Of a stretch of 64,000 bases of DNA, positions 48,401-61,500 are shown one piece after another. The notes under the pieces are model-generated. The model saw only the letters and a program-made list of their open reading frames with translations. It was not told the DNA's origin and made no database searches. This DNA is from Agelaius tricolor. Lineage: Eukaryota > Chordata > Aves > Passeriformes > Icteridae. Location: assembly GCA_023055355.1 (NCBI GenBank), contig JALJCS010000001.1, positions 105,354,881-105,418,880 of the forward strand, in the 5' to 3' direction. Within the stretch, counting starts at the first letter, position 1. Each line of letters begins with the position of its first letter. The position numbers and the translations under genes are program-made.

Positions 48401-51400
48401 TCTTGGAGGTGCATTTCTGTGTTGAAAGCTGACCACAGAATGCTGCCATCTTCTTGCCTTCCCTTTTGCTCCTGCTGTCAAGCCCTGTTAACCCGGAGGA
48501 GTCTTGTTTCCCTGCCACCCCTGCCACTGTTCCCTGAAAAAGGGACTATATGCCCTAAATTTCTTTTCCTACCTCACCCTGCCCTTCCATCTCTTTTGAG
48601 GACACTCACATTAATGTAATTTCTACTGTGTGTACTGCCAAACTTTGTCTTTTTAAGAAATCCTAGGCTACACAACAGGGTTGAGGTTGTTATTAGTTGG
48701 CAGAGAAAGGGAAAAGCATTTGGTTAGGTACAACTGTATAGTGCTTGTAATTTTTTTCTTACCAAATATGCAAAAGAACACAAGTTGTCCTGTGAGTATC
48801 ACAGCTTATAGAGTTTGATTTCCTACAGATTTGTATCCCGTTTCCTTCCCTCACTCCCACCACAATAGTTCTGTCTCCCTCTGTAAACCCTCTGACATCT
48901 GTCAGGCAAGAAATAACACATACCCTGGCTAATCTGGATCCATGCATATGCAGATTGGGCAGCTGGCTACTACCAAGCCACATAACATATCACATCCGAG
49001 TTCTTCCTGCTCTCTTTTCAATGGGGTTTTCATGCTGAGTTTCTCTCCACTTCCCAGCTGCAGATTTAAAAAAAAATGCAGTTAATTGTCTCTAAGACTT
49101 CTGCTTCTCTTTCAAATTGTAGTTAAATTGCCTAACAGACTAAAAAGTTGTAAAGGAGACTTACTGACAGAAAAGTAGAGAAGCAGAAGGACAGAGGCTC
49201 CATTTCCTTGGCAAGCCAGCCTGAAATATTTCATTTAGATCATTCTCTTTAAGGACAATACAGTATTTTGCTTTACTCTCCCATGGCACAAACAGAAAAT
49301 GTGAAAGGCTGAATCCCAAATCAGCTGCAGAAGATGTCATCCATGTCTCTTTACCCCAGGTTATAATCACTTTTCTCTGTACCAGGAACCAAGCTTCAGC
49401 CTCTCTAGGGAACAGCAGTTGTTTTAGGTAGGGATTTCTCTGCTTCATCATGTTGACACTTTCACTCCAGACTGGCTGAGGTGTCATTCAGTGAGTCAGG
49501 AACTGATTCTTTGGTGATGATCCCTGTCAGCATGCTGGAGAAACATAAACTGGTATCAGTTTGGTAGCATTGGTATCCATTTCAGTATTGAAAACAAAAG
49601 TTGGACAGCACTGGCGGGTAAGTCAAGTGTAGATCATGCCAGTTGTTTGAAAACAGAACCACCTGGATTGTCTTTCCTTCTTTGCCCACAGTGGGTTTGA
49701 AGTAGGATCCTGAGCTAGTGCCTAACTCTTCAAGTTCTTCTGGTTTTTACACTGAAACCCAGAGCATAATTCTTACTTGTCTTTTAGACTAATTTGCTGA
49801 GAAAGTCATGGGACCAGAAGTTTTGGATGACTTTCTTGGTATGTCTTAGTAAGGATTAAAGTGCAATACATTTAGCTGTGAAGACTGTCCAAAAAGCATC
49901 CAGAGAACACATGAAACCTACATATAGGTTTCCTTCAAAGGCTCTATTTTTTCCAAATTCAAGCAAATTTTTAATGGGGAGAACAATAGATACATCTTTT
50001 ACTCCCAACAAATTGTCTCAGACAAGCATGAAGTACCTGCCTGAAAGTTTACATCGTTGAACTGTTTTTAAACCATTAGACCTATTTGACATATAAAAAC
50101 ATATTTTTCACTAATATATTCTTCAGAATTGATCTGCCAGTTTTAACTGAAACCTAGAAAAAATATTTTGACTCTCCAGAATGGAAATTTCTAATCACAT
50201 AGTTTAGCAAAGTTACTTTAATGAATCTACTACTGTAGTATTGAGGTGTGACACACAGAGCAGCCAGCTTTACATGTATAGAGGTCTGGTGGCAAAACAA
50301 AAATCTTTGAATCTTGCAATGTATTTTGCAAAAGCTGAGGCTCATCTGACACTCCTATACAAAATTCATCCTGCAATGAGACAGTCCTCAGGTTTCATAC
50401 TGACTATAGAAATTATGATTCCATACCCTAAATATCATAACACAAGGAAAAAATGGCAAAGAGCTAATCAGAACCAGTGCTGAGATTTTCCCTTATGTTT
50501 GTACACCTAAATTTAAAACATTATTTTAAAAATGTAGAGGATCTGAAAAATGTCCCTATTGTTCATAATATTATTAACCTTACACTTTAAATGTGTTTGA
50601 CCATATTTTTTCAACTTCATTTTCCTATCCAGAATAAATAAAGGGAAAGGTAAACAAAGTATTGGGGGAGAATTAAGGGGTATTGCAGCTTCACTGGAAA
50701 ACTGGAGAGGCTTTGACATGGAGGCTTCATTATCACTTCCACTCCTTCCCTGTAGGGATTCATTAAAATGTCAGCTGTGTGAAGGTATACCCGTAAATAT
50801 ATAAATAATACATAATAATTCCATTTGCAGATTCCACTTGGGAATACTAGCCCCAAACCATTTTAGTCTTGCTTATATACCAGGGAAAATCATAAGCATT
50901 ATTCTGCTTCGGTATGACTCCACTGGTAGTAATAATGTTGGTGCTGCAATGCAAAGTGGACACATGGCTTTTCCTTCAGCAGCCTCACACCGAGCTGACA
51001 TCCTGTGGTTTGGGAGCCCTGTGGACTTCGTTGCCTTCCACATCAAAAAGTTAAGAGCTGTGGTCTTGAAATAACACCAGCTCAATTAGATCTAAGGGTG
51101 GTCTCCAGCTGATTATCCCTGCATGTTTGGACTGGGTAGATGAACTCCCACTTCAGGTCATCCCACAGCCAGGTACAGGAAGGCTCTGCTGTTAAGAAAG
51201 TACAGTTATATGTTTGTGCAGGCCATCTTAGTTATGGTGTTGCCCAAACTTGTGTGCCTAGCTTTGCCCAGACTATGAGAACATGGCTAATTATGTATGT
51301 TCCATATACATTTACCAGGATCCCTTTATCATGGTCTGCTTTGTGTTTGGGCAGAGGTGAGAGAGCTCAATCTGGCTGCAGAGAGATGTCACCTGATAGA

Positions 51401-51600
51401 TGACTGCATCTCTCAGGATAACAGTGCTAGCTAATATGGAGAAAACATTAACAACCTGGGGGCAGCTGCTTGACAGTCTGTGTGAAAGGCATGGATGGTC
51501 TCAGCCTTGCTTGTGGCAGCCAACTGGCTGATAAAAACTCCCTTGAATTAATCAACACCCAAGCCAGCAAACAAGAGAGTTTAGGAGCTGAAATACAGGA
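42446..51600. other. Non-coding unique sequence
   Basis: No gene supported over about 9 kb. Frames are short, lack domains and mostly overlap on opposite strands. One frame at 44702-44896 resembles a signal peptide and is noted as a finding. A purine/G-rich patch is at about 44595-44620. No transposable element is recognised. Confidence 0.5.
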
Positions 51601-52100
51601 CTGTTTTGGTTGGAAGGGATCTTAAAGATCATTTACTTCCAATATCTCTGACATGGACAGGGACACCTTCCACTACACCTGGTTGTTCAAACACTGTCAA
51701 AACTGACCTTCACAATTTCTTTCTATTATCTAATCTAAATCTACCCTCTTTCATTTTTAAGCCATTTACCCTTGTCCTGTCACTACATGCCCTGGTAAAA
51801 AGTCCCTCTCCATCTTCCTTGTAAGCCCTTTTTAAGTACTAGAAGGTGCTATGAAGTCTCCCTGGAACCCTCTGTTCTCCAGGCAAAACAACCCCAACTC
51901 TCTCAGCCTGTTTCCATAAGAGACATGCTTCATCCTTCTGATAATCTTGATGAGCTCCTGAAGAATTGCTCCAACAGGGCCACAGCCATCTTACATTGGG
52001 TGCCCTGGAGCTGGACTCAGTCCTGCAGGTGGGATCTCATGAGAGCAGAGGGGTAGAATCACCTCCCAAGTCCTTCTCCACAAGACTGCTTTTAGAACAT
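51601..52100 (-). mobile_element. CR1 LINE 3' fragment with internal deletion
   Basis: The plus strand shows the reverse complement of a CR1 3' region: GTTGGAAGGGATCTTAAAG, GGACACCTTCCACTA, TCTAATCTAAATCTACCCTC, CCTTGTCCTGTCACTACATG, AAGTCCCTCTCC and ACCCCAACTCTCTCAGCC. Near 52067 the element jumps from AATCACCTCCC directly to CAAGTCCTTCTCC, words that lie roughly a hundred bases apart in CR1, so an internal deletion is likely. The terminal tail octamers are missing or eroded at the 51600 end. It is better preserved than the copy at 17298-18245 but non-coding. Confidence 0.93.
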
Positions 52101-52555
52101 AGAGGACATAGAGACTGGATTAGCCTCTTGGCCTTCCCAGTGAATCTCAAAGAATAGGGCTGAAGGCAAAATGCATGGACAGCACCTTGGGAGACTTTGC
52201 CCTAACACAGTCCCTATAAAACCCATTCCATGGGATTACAGTCTCCAAGGCTGTCCAGGCTTTAAAAAAACTGTAAGTTGCCTTTTAAAAGATGCCAAAA
52301 GAATCTTAAGGAAAAAAATACATAATTACTGTAAATGCAAGTTTTCCATTGGGTCATACATCTTCATTTAACATAGTGATTTAGTGATTCCTAAAGGAAA
52401 TTATAATAGTCCTTTGTTCTTAAACAAATAAGTTGTGTTCTTTATCCTCCAAAAAGCTGATAATATGATAGGTGTAGCTCTAAGGAATAATTATACTAAA
52501 TGGCCGTGGATACCTCAAAAGACAGAATACATCTATTATGCAGAATTCCCTACAG
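52101..52555. other. Non-coding unique sequence
   Basis: No gene or repeat recognised. AT content increases toward the motif-rich block that follows. Confidence 0.5.
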
Positions 52556-52559
52556 AAAT

Positions 52560-52990
52560 CTTAGAAATCTTATATGCATTGATTGCTAGTTAGCATTAGA
52601 AAGACTTTTGCAAGTTGACTTTACCAAAGCAGCAACTATTTGCATTAGCAAACAGGCAACATCAGCCAGCTGATAAGAATACAGTGGAGTAATGCAATTA
52701 ATACAGCTATGTCTGTTAATTAGTGTTTGCTGACTGTCAAAAGAAGATACTGTTAGGAGACAAACTTATTTTCCTGATTAAAGAGTAGGGCCCATCTTGT
52801 TGAATTGAGCTGGACCCACTTTTGATCTAATTAAAGCTAGCAGAGTACTGTGCGCTGGAAACTTATGCCACTCTGACATAACATTTGCATATTCATAAGT
52901 GAGATAGATTGATATTTTGCAATTAACATGGGCCAATGAGAATAAAGCCTAATTAGTAAACATGCTCTCTTTATTAACTTTCAGGTCAGG
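52560..52990. promoter_or_regulatory. Candidate developmental enhancer (homeodomain/POU/forkhead motif cluster)
   Basis: Within about 430 bases there are two exact POU octamers (ATTTGCAT at 52638-52645 and 52883-52890) and three homeodomain cores TAATTA (52717-52722, 52828-52833, 52950-52955). The last core runs into a forkhead site GTAAACA (52956-52962). Further words include a CCAAT word (GGGCCAATGAG), TGACTGTCA (TALE-like) and AATGCAATTAAT. There is no simple repeat and no coding frame. AT-rich DNA gives TAATTA often by chance, but the octamers and the packing are more striking. Enhancer function and conservation are inferred. Confidence 0.45.
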
Positions 52991-54149
52991 CCTTTGTCGT
53001 AGTATAAAGTAATAATGGAACAGGAAGTCCTTTTTAAAAAAGGACCTTATGTCACATATAGTTCATTCCCTTCTCACTCAGGCTCCATCTACTTGTTACT
53101 CTACTACTGCTGAGAATCACTGAGTTCATGACTGGGATAATGCTAAGGAAAAGGAAATGTATGAGAGTGAAGAAGGAATATGAGGTCAAAATACAAGAGG
53201 AAATGTTGGTAGATACAAGACTCAGATATAGACAAGTTCATTAAAATGTGCTCCTTTTTTCTTATTTGAGTTTGCTGATTTCAAGTCAAATCTTCAGGTT
53301 TGGAATGTTCTCCCAGATCCTCAAACAACAAAAATTAGACTATAACAAGAAGATGCAATGTGTATGCCAGAAGCTGGAGTATGGGAAGAGGGGACAGGGG
53401 GGAAGAGGTTAAGGAGCTGGCACAGCTCTGTAAAACATAGAAATTGTTAGATTTATATATAATTTTATTTTTATATATACAAATAATTTTAAAGATCAGA
53501 TTGTAGAATAATGATCTGCTCAGAATGAGCTGGCAAAATTTAACTTAATAAGCAAAATTTAGCTCTGCATACAGCATACTACACATTTTCCAGAAGTCTC
53601 ACATTCCTAACTAGTGTCCTCATTATGATTAAGTAAAATTAATTCTATATGCCAGTGTTTACAAATTCACTGAATCTAGCCTTCATTTTTTCTCTATTTA
53701 AAATACACAAGGATAAGGCATTTAACTAGATGTAACACATCAGAAAATGTCTCACAGACAAATAATATGCAGTATAAACTCCCATTAACTAATAATGTAG
53801 TTGACATTGATTGAAAGTGATTAACTCTAGTGCTCTTTTTCATGTTGTTAGTTAAAATAAATACCAGTCTATAAGGGGAAAAGTTGGCATCTTCTCATTT
53901 TGCAAATGGAATGAACAAAGCTGAATTCTTCCTCATATTGAGTTAAACTAAAGGATTAGTAGATGCATTAGGGAGACAGAGGAATCCAGGTAAAGCAATA
54001 ATAGTCAATGAGGCAGTCTCAATCATTCACCTTTCCTACTTAAAAGAGGTTAGTTACCTAATGATAAAATTTCATGGTCAATTTGGAATGTGTAATTAAA
54101 TCTGATTGTAAACCTACTGCTATTTCTCTCTTCTTCAGAGGTCAGCACA
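52991..54149. other. Non-coding AT-rich unique sequence
   Basis: No gene or element recognised. It contains an AT-rich patch at about 53450-53490. Confidence 0.5.
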
Positions 54150-55140
54150 GCAGTATAATTCCTGACCCCTGTCCATGAGCATTTCTTATAACTGGCACCA
54201 AATACTGTTTTGGAGGAGATATCTCTTTTCCCTAGCCTTCAACCAGCAGCTTGCTTCTGTGTGGGAGCTGATAAGTCAGTCGTACAGATTCCCATCCCTA
54301 AATGTCAGTCGTGACAGGGGCCCAGACCCCCATCACAGCTGCCCCTCTGGGAGTTTGGTGCTGGCTTTGCTGGTCCTTCAACACCTGCCTGTCTACAGGG
54401 GGCTGGTCAGGAGCATGCCTGAATATTGGGCCCAGCTTAGTGATGTGCTGTCAGTGCTCCCACAAGGTGCAGCCAGGCATTCCTTGGAGGGGCTGCAGTA
54501 TCAGTACCTGCACTGCATCCACAGGGTGCCAATCCTGGGGCTGCGTGGAAATCCTCAGGCCGTGGTGAGAGCTGTATGTGTAGTCCAGCTCCACCAACCC
54601 TCTTCCCATTTACCAGTTTCCTCCTTCTCCCTTCACCTTCTCACTGCCAGATGTGCCTATCAGTAAGACAAATTTAGGACTGCTGCGATCCCAAAACTCC
54701 TGAGAGAGGGCAATAATCTTGTTTGCTTTTCTTGTCTTCAGACAGCAATGTCTTCACATCAGCAGTGATGACTGGGCAGGTGATGCACCAGACCTCCCCA
54801 ATGCTCCTTTGCAGCACAGGAGTTCCCAGACAGTTTTCTCCTTTTTTCACCATTCTTGCACCAAAGCTTCTCCTTTCTGACCCAGCTGCAGGGGTGGAGG
54901 AGCCAGGTATGTACTGTAGATGTCCAGTCTTCCTTCTGCCTCCTGCTACCGCTGTCCCTGCAGAGCTGATGCTGCCTACTCCTGTAACTGTGGTTCCACC
55001 CACTGCCTCACTGGCTTTTGTCAAAGAAAAAGAAAAACTTCTGTACTGTCAGGCACCAAAAAAATGTCCTGAATATTGTTTGCAGTCAGGAGGAATTTAT
55101 TATGACAGGACCACAAGAGCAGAAAATGAGGATGCTTCAT
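54150..55140. other. GC-raised block of unknown origin
   Basis: This kilobase is clearly richer in G+C than its neighbours and holds two sizeable plus-strand frames (54175-54666, 163 codons; 54723-55142, 139 codons) and one minus-strand frame (54674-55024, 116 codons). None shows a recognisable domain or typical coding periodicity by eye. An A-run begins at 55141, right at the end of the block, which could be the polyA tail of a plus-strand retroposed sequence. A decayed processed pseudogene, an unrecognised retroelement or a locally GC-rich unique segment are all possible. No family is assigned. Confidence 0.3.
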
Positions 55141-58045
55141 GAAAAAAAAAAATCAGTAGCCTATGGTGAACTGTAAGTGGTGAAGTTAAGGCAAATAGTG
55201 ATAATCTGCATCATGGCACTGTTTCAAAGGCTAGAAGGAGGATATCCTACATTCTGGAAAAGTGTAGAGCTAGCTACAGGTAGGGTAAGATGGAATCTTA
55301 TGGGGCTGAAAACAAAATTTATGACAACTTCCTGCACCTGGGAATGGTCCTCTAAAGAGAAACTGACCTGGAAACTTAGCTCAATCTGGGCTCTTAGACA
55401 AAGTGGCCTGCTCTTTGGAGGAGTGCAATTGGGTGTGTTTATCTCAGATCTTGCATGAAGCTAAGAGGGAAAACATCTGACTTGGGGATGATGATAGGCT
55501 TTAGGTATGAACAAGGCATCTGATTGTTCTGCCTTGGCAATATTGAGGCACTTGTAAAAAATGACAGACACTGTGTTTTCTAGTATTTCCAGTGTTAGGC
55601 AATATCTCAAATGAGATTTTCAGAGATGTAAGTTTAAGTGTACTTTAAATACCCACGTCATTTTCTGTGGCTAGCAGTTAGGTTTTAAGGCAATTTATTT
55701 AAAAGTCTTCCTTTTATTACCAAGCCCTACATCTTCCAGGCACCCATCTGAAAAATCACAATTTGAAGCCTAAATCATTTACTATAGCCACTATTCTTTC
55801 AAAATGTCTTAGGCTCTTAGATGAATGGCTCAATGTTAAAACTTGATAAATTCAGATTAGTGAGGAATTATAATTATCTAATATCAAAAGCATTTGACCA
55901 CTGGAAGAACTTATTAAGAACTGCTTTTAATTCACCATCTCAAGTAGCCTTTGATTCAAGATTAGATTTTCAGAAAAGGAAATGCTCTAGTTTAAACAAG
56001 TATTAAATATAAGAAATCAGTATTGTCTGTACTCTTGTTATATCACAGCCCAGATTAGCTGCCCACTATAGTCAGCCCTGAAACCTGAAAGTTAATCACT
56101 GACTTAACATAACCTTAAATTGGAGGGAGGAAATGGCATTGATCTCTACTAGCTAAAAAAAGCTAAACAAAAGAAAATTAACAAAAAAATATTTCCATAG
56201 GCCTTTCATGATCCCTCGATCATCTTCACAAGGTGATTAAGAAAGAAGAATATTCTCCTGTGTAACTGTGGCCTTAACAGCATTAGCCTGGCCCAGAACA
56301 AGCAAATGAGCAGTGGTACAGATCAGCTGGCTGGCAATGACAAGTAGAAGAAAGTACAGAGAAGAAGGTTCTAAGTGAAAATAAAGGGATAACAAAGATG
56401 ATCTGTCAGGTCATCTGTCCTTCTTTTGAATGCAAAATAACATAGGGGCTGGGGAGGAGACTGCAGCTTCCACAGTTTCCCAGTTCTTCTTGAAATGGCT
56501 CATTTTCACCAGAGGAGAAAAGTAATTTTGTTCCTCCTCCTCAGAAAAGACCTAAAAAATTCAGGCTCCTAATGCCCCTTGAGCACTGATGTTTCATTCT
56601 GAATAGAAAAAGTAAAATTAAAAAAAAAAAGAAATAGAATCTCTCCAGACTCTCCTGGGCACGATGACAAGGGTGGAATGAAGTCTCTGAGCAAGCACAA
56701 AGTATCGCAAGACAAAAGTGCTGAGTAGGAAACAAGTGGGACTGCACAAAGATGTTAACATGTCTGAAAATCATGTCCTTGTAGACTACAGAGATATTAA
56801 AGACTGCCTGAATACCCTAGTTTCTACAGCAATTATGAAATTACTTTTCTATGTCTTCATGCAAAACAAAACTTCTGTGAGATTCATTTTCTTATATGAC
56901 TTCATCCATCCCCTCAAGGACTGCAGAGACCTGTAGTGGAGAATGAAACTTTTTCTTCAACACCTCCTCCAGTATACTCTCCAGTAAGGATTCTGATGCC
57001 AACACTGTAACCTACAGTTTTATTTACAAAAATCCCATTTTTTTAAGGATCTGTTGTGGTGGTTTGTTTTTTTTTTTTTTTTGGGACACTTCTGCTGTCT
57101 CTTTTACAGTGACAAGGCCCAAGATCTTTGACTTCTTTCACAGTTCTTTCAAATTGTGGATTCTGATCCTACTTTATTTCATCAAAAGAAAAATGAAGGG
57201 CATTAGGTACATTTCTACTATGCTACACTATTCATCTTGCATGAAAAGACAAAGCAAAATGGCTGCCTCGCATGCTGCAATTGCACTCTGAATTATTCAA
57301 GTGCTTTTTCTTTCTCTTTTCATAGTTTGATGGTGCCTGAATCAACTTAAACAAATCAAAGTGGGTAACAAATTGATAGAATTTCCTGTCAGTCTTGCAG
57401 AAAATCTCATTCAAAATAGCTGCAGGTTTGCCAGTCCATCACACTAGGAAGACTTCCAGGCTGATGGGTCTGATGCCATCGAGCCACCACACTTTTGTAC
57501 CGGGGCTCCCTGCACTTCAGGGCTACAGTTGCTATTTTGTTGCACAAGGATGTTTCAGATAAAGCTGCGGTCAGAGAGATGTCCTTGTTCAGAACGGCAA
57601 TAATCCCATGTATTAGTAGAATGCAGCAGCATGTCTTTACCAATCTTGTGAATGTAACACTTTTTAATGTAAGATATTTGACATCCTCATACCATGTTAT
57701 ATGCCAAAACTCTCTGTCAGAACCTAATTACCATGTGAATTTTGATAATGATATAAGCATGAATGGAATCTTATAAATGCAGAATGTTTCGTTTGCACTT
57801 GCCATGCTATAGAATATTCAAAGTATGTGTGTGTGAGGTATAGTATGTATAAGGATCCTACATTTTTTAAAAGCTTGCCAAAAAAAGATGCAAAAATAAA
57901 ATATGGACAGGTAGAAATTTCCATGGCTACCAAGTGCTCATCACCTGCTTATGGATCAAAGATTCTTGGGAAGAACAGCCAGCTGCCCTAACCTGCTGGA
58001 GACGAATCCAGGTATCAGAGAGTTAAAACACTTGCTCATTGGTTT
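55141..58045. other. Non-coding unique sequence
   Basis: No gene supported. It contains the A-run at about 55141, an A-run near 56618 and T16 at 57067-57082. Frames of 60-93 codons lack domains. Confidence 0.5.
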
Positions 58046-58049
58046 TCTC

Positions 58050-58500
58050 AGCTCCTATTTTAATTTGCTCTCCTTTTTTTGGATGGCTCTGTGAAGGCAG
58101 TCTGGTTCGCTGCTTCACCATACTAATGAGACTCATCCATCTGCCTCTGTCATTGCCAGGCTCTCTTTTCTGCTGGAAGTCAGAGATGAACGCTCAGGAC
58201 AGGTCCTTTCTAGGCTGCAGTACTTAATCATTTCTAAACACGCTAGATGGCCTCAGGCAGTGAAGGCAACAAGCATTTAACCCAGGCTTGGCAGCTCAGG
58301 CTTCCACATAGGCTGGCTCTAAGCCCTGATAATGAAAAGTAGCTGTGCTTTTACTCTCCACTTAACCAGATGCTCTTTGCTTCTTGGGGCAAAAGGTTAA
58401 ATAGATATAAGAACCCATGCTAGTTTTGAAGCCTTTTATTAGCAGTCCTTATAGAAGTGAAGTAGAGCATTCTGCTCCCCTGACTACGTCTCTCTCAGAA
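58050..58500. other. Weak candidate conserved non-coding block
   Basis: Balanced sequence without repeats, holding words such as CTAATGAGACT, CTTAATCATTTC, TTATTAGCAG, CTGTCATTGCC and AACCAGATG. It resembles regulatory DNA in texture only. No coding frame exceeds about 62 codons. Confidence 0.18.
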
Positions 58501-61500
58501 TCCTGTATTTAGGACTGTGTCCACTAACTAGAGGAATGTAACCTCCTCACCCAAAGCTCATTTCTTGTTCAAGTAACAATAAATAGAACCTAAAGCCCAC
58601 TTTGCCACTTAATTATTTAATGCTCTATTTTCATAGTAAGAATGGATGAAGGAGACGTTACTAGTTTTGTTTAACAGTGGCAACACCTTATATTAACAGT
58701 GCAGATAAAGCACTTTTTCCACTGTGGCTGGGACAACTGATTTATTTTTCCACTCCATCTACTGCTCCATATGTCTCTGGAATCTGCCTTTTTCCCAGAG
58801 CTCATGTTAGTATAAAGCAATTGTCTGGGATGTGTAAGAATTAAGTATCCCATCATTCAGGCTAGACATGCAATTAGAAGAGTTGCACTAATTTCCACTG
58901 CTGAGACCCTGTCACTTTAATTTATCCTTACTTTCCTTCATTTAGGTCTTCTCTGGTTTGAGGCCAAGGGTTTTATACAGTTTGAGGCAGTGGTTCTGTA
59001 GTGCCAGAGGTGGGGGGGAGGAGAAGTTGGTGGATGTGGATGGGAGGGGGAAAAGAGTGGACAAGGGGAAGTGTTAAGGGCAAGAGAAGAACAAGAACTG
59101 GCTGAAAAGAGCAAAACTGACATGTACACACTTAAAAGATCTAAGGCATGTGCCAAATAAAGATGTGTGGAGCAGCTGCAAAGGAAAGTAAAGCTTTCAG
59201 AGAAGCAGTCTTTATTGAATTGCAGCACTGGGCATGTGTCTCACACCAGCTTATTTTCTTTTTGACATAGATGTTTAGCATTGAATTTCAGCACCAGGGC
59301 TGGGTTCAAATGGCTCAGCTGAGAGCGCTGCCAAATCTGCCCTCTGCTCTGCTCCAGGTTTCCCAGGGGAGAGCCAAGGGTTCAGGAACATCAGCTCCAG
59401 CTCAGGTGCCATCTCCCGAATCCCGCTGGCTCCTGCGCTCAGCTGGCAGAAACCCTCAAAATGACATAAATCTGCCAGTGCACCACCAAGCTCCTTGCAT
59501 AAAAGTCCAGGACAGCCTCAGACAAGATTTTTTTTCTACATCTAGTCTTTCTTTGCACAATATTCCTGCCAAAGTCAGGATGAAATTATTCATAGATCCA
59601 ACTGGTAAAGCTTGGAAAAACCCTTCAAACTTTCCAAGTTTTCATGGAACGGAAGTTCTCATTACATATCTCTATAGAAAACAGTGAATCACTTTCTAAT
59701 TAGGAAAAGTTTTTTTATCAGGTTGTACATATGGAACTGTCTGGGTTGATTTGTATTAGTGTGTGTCAGTCCAGCAGAAAGAAATGTGCAGAAAATAATT
59801 GTTAATATTAGATGATAGAGAAATACAGTGCTACAGTAAGTAGTTCTCTTGCTCCATTGTTTTTCAAACAATTATTTAAAAGTAACAATACAATATGCTT
59901 CAGTAAATTTAAGGAAAAGTACAAGAAAAACTGGCAAAACCATATCTACACTCATTAAGTCTTTTTTAGTAGGGTAAAGAAAATAAAGATGTAAGCTGTC
60001 ATTCTGGACTTGCATCTCAGTGATGACATATTGGCAATTTGGTTTCAAGTTTTCTTCGTACTGGGGAATATAGGACACTACTAGGAATACTTGTTACTAA
60101 GAGTTGAAAAGGACTAAATAATGATGATAAACTATTATTATAACTTAATTAAGTCAGTTGCTTCCTGTAATAATATCCACCCACTGAGATGGGTCTCATG
60201 CAAGAACAAAATTAGACATGTCAAGGAAAAAGCTCAAATGAAATCTAGGTAGATCCTGGATTTATAGTGTAGATTCTAAAAATTTAGTTCCATGTTCTTA
60301 AACATATTTGGTAAAATGGAAGGGGAATTGGGCAACAAAGTGCCTTTGAAGCTCTCAGAGTTTGGGAGTGAGACCTAGTGATGAGAAGCCTGACAATTAA
60401 ACTATTCATTGTCAATATAATTTTATGCATTTTTAAATGCTAAGAAAAATGTTTTCATACTGCCCATGTACATAGCAACTGTAATTGAATAGTACATTAT
60501 TATTAATTGGGTTTATACACTTGTATCTGGAGACCTGCCAAGAACAAGACCCTGCTGCTGGCCCCCATACAAACACAGTGACACTTTCTAGCTTGAGAGT
60601 TTAAACTCTATGGACAAAATAGGGTAAGAACAAGGGAACAGAAATGGATGAGATCATCAAAGTGAATGTAATGATGGCTTGAAAACACTGTAGGAACATT
60701 GCAATCTTACAGAGATTTGCTATCTTAGCCCTTGCAATGGAATGCAACCAGGGAAACCCATATCCCTCACCATATGAGCATGGCTAATTTCCATTAACCA
60801 TTTGTGTTTGTGGAAAGCAGAGAGGGAAGGGATGAAAAGCAATTCAAACTAAGGTCTAGAAACATTAAGGGGGGAGAAGATGGGTGCAGAATCAAGCAGG
60901 TAATTTCCAGTATCTTTCCAAAATAAGTCACTTGCTACCCCTCCCACACTCACCCTCGCTTCTAGCTTTTGTGTTGTCCTCCATCGTGGGCATGATGAAG
61001 AGACCTGGCTCCGCTCAAGCCTCACATGGGCTCCTCACCATGTGTTGCAGAGCCTGCCTGGGTCTTCTAATGACAGAAAGAAACTGGTGACTGTTGTCAA
61101 AACAGAAGTCCTCAACTAGTTTGGTCTCACCCCATAGTGATTTAGGCTCTATTTTGTTGGATAGTGTGTGTGAAGGTTATGCTGGACATCTTACTGAAGT
61201 CAGATTTGTGTTTTGATGCATTGTAAGTAATGGCAAGTCTCCTTCTTTCTGTGTTTTCCTGCAGAGACTGTCATTTAAAGCGGCTCAGCTGATCCCATCT
61301 GTCAGACCAGAGATCAGCAGGAGAGTGAACTCTAATGCAGCCAAATCTTTTCTTATAGAGACCATTTTTGTAAATACTCTGTGAAAATAAAATCCAAGCC
61401 TCAGATAATGTAGACCTGCAAACTCAGTATTCTCAAGATGCCTCCACAAAATATTTAAGGAATATGTGAACTTGATTCGTGGTCTGCTCTCCTCTGTGTT

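Noticed and set aside
54175..54666. 163-codon plus-strand frame in the GC-raised block
   Set aside because: Not recognised as any protein; kept only as part of the block of unknown origin.
59271..59687. 138-codon plus-strand frame
   Set aside because: No recognisable domain or splice context; probably chance.
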